Shown: one piece after another, positions 7,381 to 14,745 of the stretch
Layout: the number at the start of each line of letters is the position of its first letter
How positions within the stretch are numbered: position 1 is the first letter of the stretch
DNA from: Catenulispora acidiphila DSM 44928
Lineage (GTDB): Bacteria; Actinomycetota; Actinomycetes; Streptomycetales; Catenulisporaceae
DNA: 64,000 nucleotides
Direction of reading: 5' to 3'
Assembly (NCBI RefSeq): GCF_000024025.1
Contig: NC_013131.1
Coordinates: 6,820,001 to 6,884,000 of the forward strand
The notes under the pieces: model-generated
Seen by the model: only the letters and a program-made list of their open reading frames with translations
Databases searched by the model: none
What the model was told of the DNA's origin: nothing
Translations under genes and position numbers: made by a program

Positions 7381-9266
7381 TTGTTCCTTCGGTCTTGGTC
7401 GGCGAGCACGCCGAGCGGGACGGGACGCGCCAGCGGACGCTTCGCGGCGGCAAGGAGGTCGGCCTCGGTGGGCGGATCGGCGTCAGCACCCTCGCCGCGG
7501 GCCAGGCATGCGACGGCGTAACCGCACACGCGCCCCTGGCACCAGCCCATGCCGGCGCGTGTGAGGAGCTTGACGGTCCGGGCGTCGCCGGCGCCGAGGT
7601 CGGCGACCGCCTCGGTGATGGCGGAGGCGGGCACCTCCTCGCAGCGGCAGACGACGGTGTCGGCGGCGAGGTGCTCGCGCCACGCTGCCGGGATGGGATG
7701 GCGCGCGCGGAGGAGGTCGGCGAGGGCGCGCTGGCGGGTGCGGCGACGGAGGAGGGTGGGGAGGTTCGGGGGTGTGGTGGCAGCTGGAGATTCGGCGGGG
7801 TCGCTGGCGGCTGGAACTAAGGTGCGGCGGGTGAGGCGGGCTCGGGCGGCGGTGATTTTGGAAGTGCTGGTGGCGGTAGGCGAGTTAGGGACCGGCGATG
7901 ATGCGGCATCGGCGCGAGCAGCAACGGGCTCGGAGTTGGTGGCGGCGGGCGAGGCAGGGCTCGGCGATGGTCCGGGATCGGTGCGGTGGGTGAGGCGGGC
8001 GCGGATGTTTTCGAGTGCGCGGGAGGCGGGGTTGGGTTCGGTGGGTGCGGGTTTTGGGATGGTGTCGTTGTTTGATCGGCGGGTGAGGCGGGCTCGGGCG
8101 GCGGTGATTGTGCGGGTGGTGCGCGGGGTGGTGGTCTTGTCGGCGGGGGGTGTTGGTGGCGGAAGGCTGGCCGATACGGGGCTTTGTGTCTCGGTGGTGC
8201 CTGCTGCTCTGCTTGCCATGCGGCGGGCGCGGGCTGTGGCTTGGGCGACGGCTAGGCCGGCGATTTCGCCTTCGAGGAGGGCTGTTTCTACTCCGGCTAC
8301 GCCGGCGGTTTCGCCTGCGGCGTAGAGGTTGGGGATGGTGGTGCGTTGGGTTGTGTTCACTCGGAGGGCTGTGGTGCCGTCGGTGAGGTGGGTGGGGGTG
8401 GCGCCTAGGGTGAGGGCTAGGTCGATTTGGGGGGCTAGGCCGTAGCCGATGGCTAGGGTGTCGCATTCGATGCGGTGGGGGTCGGTGCCGTCGGGGCGGG
8501 CCGTTATGACTGCTTCGAGGGTTTCGGTGCCTTGGGCTTCGATGATCATGCGGCCGGTGTGGACGGGGATGCGGGCCCGGGTCAGGTGGCGGGCGTAGTC
8601 GAGGCCTTCGGCGAGTTTGGTGGGGTTGGTCAGGAGGGGGAGGGGGTTTTTGGCGTAGCCACGGATGGTGTTGGCTTCGTAGAGGCCGAGGACTTGGGCG
8701 CCTGCGGTGGCCAGGCCTGCTGCTACGGGGAGCAGGAGTGGGCCGGTGCCTGCCACGACCACGCGGCGGCCGGGGAGGACCAGGTTGCCCTTGAGGAGGG
8801 CTTGGGCGCCGCCGGCGGTGAAGACGCCGGGGAGGTCCCAGCCGGGGAAGGGGACGACGCGTTCGTAGGCGCCGGTTGCGAGGATCACGTAGGGCGCCTC
8901 GATCGGGCCGCGGTCTGTCAGGACCCTGAATCCGGGCTCGATGGCCCAGACCTGGTGGCCGAACAGGACTTCGATGCCGGCGGCCGTCTCCACGCGCGTG
9001 AGCAGCTGCTCGAACTGCTGCCAGCCGTGGTAGAGCTTCGGCAGCCAGTCGGCGGTGAGGCCGGGCGCGGGGTGGCGGAAGTACTGGCCGCCGAGTTGGC
9101 GGCCGGCGTCGATGAGGGCGACGCGCAGTCCTTGTTCGGCGGCGGTCGCGGCTGCTGCCATGCCCGCCGGGCCGGCGCCGATGACGGCCAGGTCGAAGGC
9201 GTCCAGGTGCTCGGTGTCGCCGAAGACCTCAGAGGTGGCGGTGGGATCGAGGGCGCGCTCAGTCAT
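7377..9266 (-). CDS. FAD-dependent dehydrogenase alpha subunit (HcnB/OoxA-like) with 2Fe-2S (BFD) C-terminus and an expanded linker
   Basis: About 629 aa from the ATG at 9266, which overlaps the end of the upstream ferredoxin-like gene (ATGACTGA). The N-terminal two-dinucleotide-binding FAD domain starts with VIGAGPAGMA and runs to about residue 345 (NLYAAGETAGVAGVETALLEG). The C-terminal BFD-like domain has four cysteines (VVCRCEEV, WCQGRVCG). Relatives in hydrogen cyanide synthase, octopine/nopaline oxidase and D-hydroxyproline dehydrogenase are about 460-480 aa; here a Pro/Thr/Ala/Arg-rich linker of about 160 residues separates the domains and holds repeats of ITAARARLTRR. The cysteines survive, so the enzyme is probably functional. 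Expected role: subunit of a membrane-linked D-hydroxyproline or D-proline dehydrogenase. Confidence 0.85.
   Translation of the reverse strand: MTERALDPTATSEVFGDTEHLDAFDLAVIGAGPAGMAAAATAAEQGLRVALIDAGRQLGGQYFRHPAPGLTADWLPKLYHGWQQFEQLLTRVETAAGIEVLFGHQVWAIEPGFRVLTDRGPIEAPYVILATGAYERVVPFPGWDLPGVFTAGGAQALLKGNLVLPGRRVVVAGTGPLLLPVAAGLATAGAQVLGLYEANTIRGYAKNPLPLLTNPTKLAEGLDYARHLTRARIPVHTGRMIIEAQGTETLEAVITARPDGTDPHRIECDTLAIGYGLAPQIDLALTLGATPTHLTDGTTALRVNTTQRTTIPNLYAAGETAGVAGVETALLEGEIAGLAVAQATARARRMASRAAGTTETQSPVSASLPPPTPPADKTTTPRTTRTITAARARLTRRSNNDTIPKPAPTEPNPASRALENIRARLTHRTDPGPSPSPASPAATNSEPVAARADAASSPVPNSPTATSTSKITAARARLTRRTLVPAASDPAESPAATTPPNLPTLLRRRTRQRALADLLRARHPIPAAWREHLAADTVVCRCEEVPASAITEAVADLGAGDARTVKLLTRAGMGWCQGRVCGYAVACLARGEGADADPPTEADLLAAAKRPLARPVPLGVLADQDRRNK
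7745..8215 (-). repeat. Internal coding repeat in the HcnB-like linker
   Basis: The coding linker holds two copies of a 32-33 nt segment, ending at 7856 and 8108, identical over at least 30 nt and exactly 252 nt (84 codons) apart; both encode ITAARARLTRR. A diverged copy near 7988-8010 encodes IRARLTHRT, and the flanking native helix has a related ARARRM motif. The exact multiple of three keeps the frame open. Confidence 0.8.
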
Positions 9267-9546
9267 TGCCTTCACCGCCCCGCTCGCCGCCGCGTCCATC
9301 GCCTACCTGGGTCCGCACCACATCTCCCTCCGCGACGACCGCGAGGCACGCCCGCACGTTCGGCTCCCCGTTCACCGTCACCAGACAGTCGAAGCACACG
9401 CCGATCCCGCAGAACAGCCCGCGCGGCCGGCCGCTGAAGCGCGTCGTGCGCCATGACCGGATGCCCTCGGCCAGCAGTGCCGCGCCGACGGTCTGTCCGG
9501 GTTGGGCCGTCAGCGGGCGGCCGTCGAAGCTGAAATCCACGCTCAC
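9259..9546 (-). CDS. 2Fe-2S ferredoxin-like dehydrogenase subunit (HcnA/SoxD-like)
   Basis: A 95-aa plant-type [2Fe-2S] domain protein. The four cluster cysteines are Cys46, Cys51, Cys54 (LFCGIGVCFDC) and Cys67 (NVRAC), the arrangement found in small subunits of hydrogen cyanide synthase, opine oxidases and the hydroxyproline dehydrogenase complex. It passes electrons between the two flavoprotein subunits encoded on either side. The start overlaps the stop of the upstream DAO-family gene by 4 nt (ATGA) and its own end overlaps the next gene by 8 nt, so all three subunits are translationally coupled and presumably made in equal amounts. The last 15 residues are a Gly/Glu-rich tail. Confidence 0.9.
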   Translation of the reverse strand: MSVDFSFDGRPLTAQPGQTVGAALLAEGIRSWRTTRFSGRPRGLFCGIGVCFDCLVTVNGEPNVRACLAVVAEGDVVRTQVGDGRGGERGGEGND

Positions 9547-10739
9547 TGCGTACCGTCCCCGTGTTCGACAGCCGTGCCGAAGCGTGCCGGCGCGAATGGC
9601 TCCGCCGCTACCGGCGACCGTTGCCCGATCAGCATCGAAGCGATCAACTCCCCGGTTGCTGGCGCCAGGCCGATTCCGGCGCCCTCGTGCCCGCAGGCGT
9701 GGAAGAGCCCTGATACGTTGAGGTCTGGGCCGATTGCCGGCAGGTGATCGGGCAGGTAGGGCCGGAAACCGGTGTAGTAGCGCTGGACCTTCACGTCCGC
9801 CAGGAACGGGAACAACTCAGCGCCCTGAGCTGCCAGTCGACCCAGCGCGTCATACGACGGCCGCCGGTCCAGCCCGACACGCTCCCGGCTCGCACCGATC
9901 AGCACCGGTCCCGACGGCGTCCCCTCAACCACAGCAGAGGACTGCAACGCCGCATCCGAGCTCGAGACATCCGCGACGTAGGCCGCCGAATACACCTTGT
10001 GCCGCACCATCGCCGGAAGCGGCTCGGTCACCAACACGAACCCGCGTCGCGGCTGGACCGGCAGTGCCGACCCGGCGAAGGAAGCGATAGCTGACGCCCC
10101 GAACCCGGCGGCGTTCACCACGAACCGCGCCGGGATCTCTCCCGCCACCGTCCGCACCCCGCGCACCGCGCCGCTGCCGGACAGCACAAGCCCGGTTACC
10201 GCGCTCCCCAACCGCAGCCGCGCGCTCGAGGCCTTCAGCAACCGCGCCGTGGCCAGCGCCGGCATCACCTGCGCGTCCTGCGGATACCAGAATCCGCCGG
10301 CCAGTTCCGGGGCGATGTAGGGTTCGAATTCGGCTAATCGGTCCCCCGGTACTTCTTCGGCGACGACGCCCAGAGGTACCTGCGTGGCCGCAAAGCGTTG
10401 CAGCGCCTCGAAATCGGTCGCCGTGAACGCGACGACCAAGCCGCCCTTGGCCTCGAACTCGAAGCCCGCTCCGAACGCGCCGTCGTCCTCGGCGGCCAGC
10501 GAGCGCCACAGCTCCTGGGAGCGCAGCGCGAGGTCCAACTCCGGTCCCGGTTCCTTGTCCGAGACCAGCAGGTTCCCCTCCCCCGCCCCGGACGTGCCGC
10601 CGGCCACCGGGCCGCTGTCGACTACCGTCACCGACAGGCCGGCGCGCGCGGCGTAGAAGGCGCACGCCGCGCCGATCATCCCGGCCCCGATCACCACGAC
10701 GTCGGACGTCGGGCGGGACCCGCTGGCGGCTGCGCTCAC
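9543..10739 (-). CDS. FAD-dependent D-amino-acid-type oxidoreductase, beta subunit (HcnC/DadA-like)
   Basis: A 398-aa flavoprotein of the DAO family. The Rossmann motif VVVIGAGMIGAACA lies at residues 13-26, and the C-terminal FAD signature reads YTGFRPYLPDHLPAIGP followed by FHACGHEGAGIGLAPATGE. This subunit oxidises the amine, in this context probably D-hydroxyproline or D-proline to the corresponding pyrroline carboxylate. It is the first gene of the minus-strand operon that continues through the ferredoxin-like subunit, HcnB-like subunit, DapA-like deaminase, epimerase and GntR regulator. The operon promoter must lie in the 181-bp space shared with the divergent encapsulin gene. Sarcosine or glycine oxidase activity is the main alternative. 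Confidence 0.87.
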   Translation of the reverse strand: MSAAASGSRPTSDVVVIGAGMIGAACAFYAARAGLSVTVVDSGPVAGGTSGAGEGNLLVSDKEPGPELDLALRSQELWRSLAAEDDGAFGAGFEFEAKGGLVVAFTATDFEALQRFAATQVPLGVVAEEVPGDRLAEFEPYIAPELAGGFWYPQDAQVMPALATARLLKASSARLRLGSAVTGLVLSGSGAVRGVRTVAGEIPARFVVNAAGFGASAIASFAGSALPVQPRRGFVLVTEPLPAMVRHKVYSAAYVADVSSSDAALQSSAVVEGTPSGPVLIGASRERVGLDRRPSYDALGRLAAQGAELFPFLADVKVQRYYTGFRPYLPDHLPAIGPDLNVSGLFHACGHEGAGIGLAPATGELIASMLIGQRSPVAAEPFAPARFGTAVEHGDGTQ

Positions 10740-10840
10740 GCCAGTACTATGTCACATGCTCCGGCTAGCCGCCACCGGCTCGCACTGTCGCGACCACTCG
10801 TGAACCGTCCTCTGTTTGTCACCCATTGCGGTAATAGACC

Positions 10841-10858
10841 GAGTCCCACATCGGACTC
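10841..10858. promoter_or_regulatory. Inverted repeat upstream of the encapsulin gene
   Basis: GAGTCC-CACATC-GGACTC is a perfect 6-bp inverted repeat with a 6-bp spacer in the intergenic region between the hydroxyproline operon and the encapsulin operon, about 63 bp before the encapsulin start. It could be an operator for either side; no regulator gene points to it. Confidence 0.35.
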
Positions 10859-10920
10859 ACGATGAAGGAGCGAGCGAGAAGCATCAGTGGTTCATCAGTC
10901 GTTATATAGAGGGGGCAACG

Positions 10921-12372
10921 ATGACGGTCGATCAGAGCGCGGCGGCACCGGAGACCACTACCGAGGGCGATCAGCTCAGCCTGGACACCGCGGCGGCGCG
11001 GAACCTGGCCACCACCACCAAGACGCCGCCGCAGATGCAGGGCATCACCTCCCGCTGGCTGCTGCGCGTGCTGCCGTGGATCGAGGCCTCCGGCGGCGCC
11101 TACCGGGTCAACCGCCGCCTGAGCCACGCCGTCGGGCGCGGCCGGGTGGCGTTCAGCCAGGCCGGGGACGACGACGTGCGCGTGCTGGCGCCGACCCTGA
11201 CCGAGCTGCCGCCGCTGCGCGACTTCGCCGACGAGGCGTTGCTGGCCGAGCTGGCCTCGCGCTTTTCCGTGCGCGAGCTCCGGGCCGGGCAGACGCTGAC
11301 CGAGGCCGGGACGCCGGTGGACACCCTGTGGCTGATCGCCCACGGCAAGGTCGACCTGACCGGCCAGGGCAAGTACGGCGACGACGCCGTGCACGGCCAC
11401 CTCGCCGACGGCGACCACCTGGGCGACGAGGTCTTCCAGACCACCGCGGGCGGCGGCGCGGCCGTCAACGGCCACGCCCCGCGCTGGCAGACCACGGCGC
11501 TGGCCGCGACCCCGGTCATCGCGCTGGCGGTTCCGGCGGCCGACGTCAGGGCCCTGATCGACCGGTCGGAGGCGCTGCGCGAGCACCTGGCCGCGCACCG
11601 CAGCACAACGGCCAAGGCACAGAACGCGCACGGCGAGGCCGAGATCGAATTGGCCGCCGGGCACGAGGGCGAGACCGAGCTGCCCGGCACGTTCGCCGAC
11701 TACGAGCTCAACCCGCGCGAGTACGAGCTGTCGGTGGCGCAGACCGTCCTGCGGATCCACACCCGCGTCGCAGACCTCTACAACAAGCCGATGAGCCAGC
11801 TGGACCAGCAGCTGCGGCTGACCGTCGAGGCGGTGCGCGAGCGGCAGGAGGACGAGCTGGTCAACAACCGCAGCTTCGGGCTGCTGCACAACGCCGACTT
11901 CGAGCAGCGCGTGCACACCCACTCCGGACCGCCGACGCCGGACGACCTGGACGAGCTGCTCTCGCTGCGCCGCGACACCAACTATCTGCTCGCGCACCCG
12001 AAGGCGATCGCCGCCTTCGGCCGGGAGTGCACCAAGCGCGGGATCTACCCGGGGACGATGGATCTGCTGGGGACGCAGGTGCCGTCGTGGCGGGGTGTTC
12101 CGCTGCTGCCGGTCCCGAAGATCCCGGTGCTGGACGGGCACACCACCTCGATCCTGGCGCTGCGGGTCGGCGAGGCCGAGCAGGGCGTGGTCGGACTGCA
12201 CCAGACCGGGCTGCCGGACGAGTACCAGCCGGGGCTGTCGGTGCGGTTCATGGGCGTCGATGAGAAGGCCATCACCTCTTATCTGGTGAGCGCCTACTAC
12301 TCGGCGGCGGTGCTGGTGCCGGACGCGCTCGGCGTGCTGGAGAACGTCGAGATCGCGCGGCCTCGTGGCTGA
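10921..12372 (+). CDS. Family 2B encapsulin shell protein with inserted cyclic-nucleotide-binding domain
   Basis: This 483-aa protein matches family 2B encapsulins (EshA-like, formerly major membrane protein I-like): an HK97-type phage-fold shell protein that assembles into a hollow protein compartment. An N-terminal arm ([35 protein letters not shown]) leads into a cNMP-binding domain at about residues 98-225 ([28 protein letters not shown]; phosphate-cassette region LGDEVF and RWQTTALA), then the shell core (residues about 255-483) with [21 protein letters not shown] and the C-terminal [14 protein letters not shown]. The start at 10921 has a strong GAGGGGG site 6 nt upstream. The next gene overlaps it by 8 nt and encodes a prenyl synthase, a known cargo class for this family. 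Confidence 0.92.
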   Translation: MTVDQSAAAPETTTEGDQLSLDTAAARNLATTTKTPPQMQGITSRWLLRVLPWIEASGGAYRVNRRLSHAVGRGRVAFSQAGDDDVRVLAPTLTELPPLRDFADEALLAELASRFSVRELRAGQTLTEAGTPVDTLWLIAHGKVDLTGQGKYGDDAVHGHLADGDHLGDEVFQTTAGGGAAVNGHAPRWQTTALAATPVIALAVPAADVRALIDRSEALREHLAAHRSTTAKAQNAHGEAEIELAAGHEGETELPGTFADYELNPREYELSVAQTVLRIHTRVADLYNKPMSQLDQQLRLTVEAVRERQEDELVNNRSFGLLHNADFEQRVHTHSGPPTPDDLDELLSLRRDTNYLLAHPKAIAAFGRECTKRGIYPGTMDLLGTQVPSWRGVPLLPVPKIPVLDGHTTSILALRVGEAEQGVVGLHQTGLPDEYQPGLSVRFMGVDEKAITSYLVSAYYSAAVLVPDALGVLENVEIARPRG

Positions 12373-13507
12373 GCCGTTGGCGGCGGGGACGGCGTGGGCG
12401 ACGGGCGAGGCGGGTGAGGCAGACTCTGCGGGAGCGGCTGACGCCGGGACCGGGGCGCCAGCTGACATAGCGTCGGGATCGCCATTGGCAGCGCCATTGC
12501 CCAAAGGTCTTGCCGAAGCAGCGTTGCACCGCACTCGTGACGCGGTCGAACCGGTCCTGCGCGCCGCCATCGACACCCTTCCGGGCCGATTACGCACGAT
12601 TGCCGCGTACCACTTCGGCTGGGAGGACGCCGAGGGCGCAGCGGTCGACGGCATCGGCGGCAAGTTGTTGCGGCCGGGTCTGGTCCTGGCCGCCGCGGCG
12701 GCGGTTGGGGGCGAGAAGGTCGCCGACTCCCCGGTGCTGGCTGCCGCGGCGGCCGTCGAGCTGGCGCACAACTTCACGCTGCTGCACGACGACGTCATAG
12801 ACCGCGACCAGACCCGGCGCCACCGCCCGACCGCGTGGACGGTGTTCGGCGCCGAGAACGCGATCCTGGCCGGGGACGCCATGCTGGCGCTCGCGCTGCG
12901 GCTGGTCGGGGGCGAGGCGGCGAGCCGGCTGGCGGAGTGCGTCATCGAGATCTGCGACGGTCAGTACGAGGACTGCGCCTTCGAGCTGCGCGACGACGTC
13001 ACGCTGGACGAGTGCTTGGCGATGGCCGGCAAGAAGACGGGGGCGTTGTTGGGCTGCGCGTGCGCGCTCGGCGGGTTGGCGGTGCGCGCCGATCCGCTGA
13101 CCGTGGCGGCGCTGGACCTGTTCGGGCGCGAACTCGGGATGGCCTTCCAGCTGACCGACGACCTGCTCGGCATCTGGGGCGATCCGGCGGTCACCGGCAA
13201 GCCGGTCGGGGCGGATCTCAGTGCACGAAAGAAGTCGCTGCCGGTGGTCGCCGCGCTGTCGGCACGCTCGGCGGCGGCGGGGGAACTGGCGCGGTTGTAT
13301 GCGCTGGGGCGCGACTTCACCGAGCACGAGGTGCGGCGGGCGACCGACGCCGTGGAACGTGCCGGGGGCAGAGCATGGGCCGCGACGGAGGCGACGGCCC
13401 GCATCGCCAAGGCGCACGCGCATCTGCGGCGCGCGCCGAGTATCGAACAGACAGCGGTGCACGACCTGCATGCGATCGCCGAGCTGATCACCCGGCGCAG
13501 CAAGTAA
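12365..13507 (+). CDS. Polyprenyl diphosphate synthase, probable encapsulin cargo
   Basis: A 380-aa trans-isoprenyl diphosphate synthase that condenses isopentenyl diphosphate onto allylic primers. The first Asp-rich motif is [10 protein letters not shown] (Asp142, 143 and 146), the second [12 protein letters not shown] (Asp265, 266). The first about 50 residues are Ala/Gly/Pro-rich and disordered (for example [20 protein letters not shown]), an extension absent from ordinary synthases. Disordered N-terminal targeting regions are the hallmark of cargo of family 2 encapsulins. The GTG start overlaps the encapsulin stop by 8 nt, so shell and enzyme are coupled. Product chain length cannot be read reliably here. 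No terpene cyclase lies in the window. Cargo status is inference from extension and position. Confidence 0.88.
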   Translation: MAEPLAAGTAWATGEAGEADSAGAADAGTGAPADIASGSPLAAPLPKGLAEAALHRTRDAVEPVLRAAIDTLPGRLRTIAAYHFGWEDAEGAAVDGIGGKLLRPGLVLAAAAAVGGEKVADSPVLAAAAAVELAHNFTLLHDDVIDRDQTRRHRPTAWTVFGAENAILAGDAMLALALRLVGGEAASRLAECVIEICDGQYEDCAFELRDDVTLDECLAMAGKKTGALLGCACALGGLAVRADPLTVAALDLFGRELGMAFQLTDDLLGIWGDPAVTGKPVGADLSARKKSLPVVAALSARSAAAGELARLYALGRDFTEHEVRRATDAVERAGGRAWAATEATARIAKAHAHLRRAPSIEQTAVHDLHAIAELITRRSK

Positions 13508-13508
13508 T

Positions 13509-13901
13509 TCAGAGCCCGCTCAGAGCCCTGTCCGCCACCGAGGAACAGCGCCACCGCCGCCCGGCCGGGCCGCACGCGCACCGCAGCAGAAGCTGCACAT
13601 CGCAGCGCCGCATCACCACACCATCAACGCATCTCAGCACCACAGCCAGCACACAGAATCGCAGCGCGCAGAACCGTGGCCGGCACACAGAACCAGCGCA
13701 CCTCAAGCACCACAACACCAATGCACCGCGGAACCACAGCCAGCACGCAGGGCCACTGCATTCAGAAACACAGCCAGCAGACAGAACAGCCGCACACAAA
13801 ACCGCGGCCGGCACACCGAACCAGCAGCACCGCAGCAGCGCAGCAGCCCACCGCACCGCAGCACCGCCGCACCACGACAGCACCACCAACGGGAGAACGT
13901 C
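13509..13901 (+). repeat. T-poor, CA-rich degenerate repeat region
   Basis: The 394-bp gap after the prenyl synthase is strikingly poor in T on the + strand and is built from variants of GCC(A/G)GCACACAGAACCAGC, seen near 13640, 13678, 13738, 13780 and 13810, separated by CAGCACCAC-like words. It starts with an 11-bp duplication TCAGAGCCCGC/TCAGAGCCCTG (13509-13530). No convincing gene; GGGAG at 13890-13894 belongs to the next gene. Confidence 0.6.
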
Positions 13902-14660
13902 ATGACCGCCAAGGACTACGGCATCATCGTCGCCGTCCTCATCCTGACCTTCATCACCCTGCGCCTGTTCGAGCGCTTCATTCCGCATCATCGGCGCGAG
14001 CCGCACAATGATGTCGCCGGGTTCATCTTCGCCACGGTCTCTGTGGTGTTCGCGGTGCCGTTGGCGTTCGTGGTGGTGGCGTTGTGGACGAACAATGACA
14101 CCGCGCATCAGACCACGTTCAAGGAGGCTAACGAGCTCGCGGGTATCTACTGGATCTCGCGTCAGTTGCCGGAGCCGCTGGGTCCGCAGTTGGAGCACGA
14201 GACGCTGGACTACGCGCACACGGTCATCGATGACGAGTGGCCGTTGCTGGCCGATCATCAGACGAGCCCGAAGGCCACGGAGCTGGTGTACCAGATGCGC
14301 GACAGTGTCTTTGCCTTCAAACCGGCCGACATCTCGCAGCAGACTCTCTACGATCACGCGCTGACCCATGTCGAGTCGCTGGCTGAGGAGCGCAGACTGC
14401 GGTTGAACCAGACCGAGGAGTCGTTGCCGCCGCTGCTGTGGGCGATCCTCATCGGCAGCGCGTTGGTGACCATTGCCTTCACGTTCTTGTTCGGCCTGTC
14501 CAGTTCCTTCGCGCACACCGTGATGGTGATGACGTTGGCCGCGCTGGTCGTGGTGTCGTTGGTGGTCGTCAGGGAGATGAGTTACCCGTATTCGGGGACG
14601 ATGAAGGTCCATCCGACGGCGTTCGAGGTGTTCCTGTCACGGCTGCCGGCGCCTCGCTGA
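13902..14660 (+). CDS. DUF4239 (bestrophin-like) membrane protein
   Basis: A 252-aa protein with four predicted membrane helices in two hairpins: residues about 8-25 and 42-62 near the N-terminus, then about 178-200 and 205-223 near the C-terminus, separated by a soluble helical stretch. The layout and the segments HHRREPHNDVAGFIFATVS and PYSGTMKVHPTAF match the DUF4239 family, whose C-terminal YxG motif is conserved and which is distantly related to bestrophin channels. No biochemical function is established. The ATG follows GGGAGAACGTC closely. It sits alone between a repeat region and a bidirectional terminator. Confidence 0.82.
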   Translation: MTAKDYGIIVAVLILTFITLRLFERFIPHHRREPHNDVAGFIFATVSVVFAVPLAFVVVALWTNNDTAHQTTFKEANELAGIYWISRQLPEPLGPQLEHETLDYAHTVIDDEWPLLADHQTSPKATELVYQMRDSVFAFKPADISQQTLYDHALTHVESLAEERRLRLNQTEESLPPLLWAILIGSALVTIAFTFLFGLSSSFAHTVMVMTLAALVVVSLVVVREMSYPYSGTMKVHPTAFEVFLSRLPAPR

Positions 14661-14683
14661 GCAGCCGATCCCGCGGAAAAGCA

Positions 14684-14709
14684 GCGCGCCCCGCGAGAGC
14701 GGGGCGCGC
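14684..14709. terminator. Bidirectional hairpin terminator
   Basis: GCGCGCCCCGC (14684-14694) pairs perfectly with GCGGGGCGCGC (14699-14709) across a GAGA loop, between the convergent DUF4239 and permease genes. CTTTC follows on the + side. Confidence 0.85.
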
Positions 14710-14715
14710 CAGGCT

Positions 14716-14745
14716 TTCAGATCAGATCAGATCAGCTCAGATCAC
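14716..14745. repeat. ATCAG pentamer run over the permease stop codon
   Basis: TTCAG, three ATCAG, CTCAG and ATCAC follow one another without gaps; the permease stop (complement TCA, 14737-14739) lies inside the CTCAG unit. Confidence 0.75.

Noticed and set aside
10816-10837. TTGTCA/TAATAG as encapsulin promoter
   Set aside because: The spacing is only 10 bp, too short for a sigma-70-type promoter.
13902-14660. Possible bestrophin anion channel
   Set aside because: Only a distant resemblance; DUF4239 is the supportable level.
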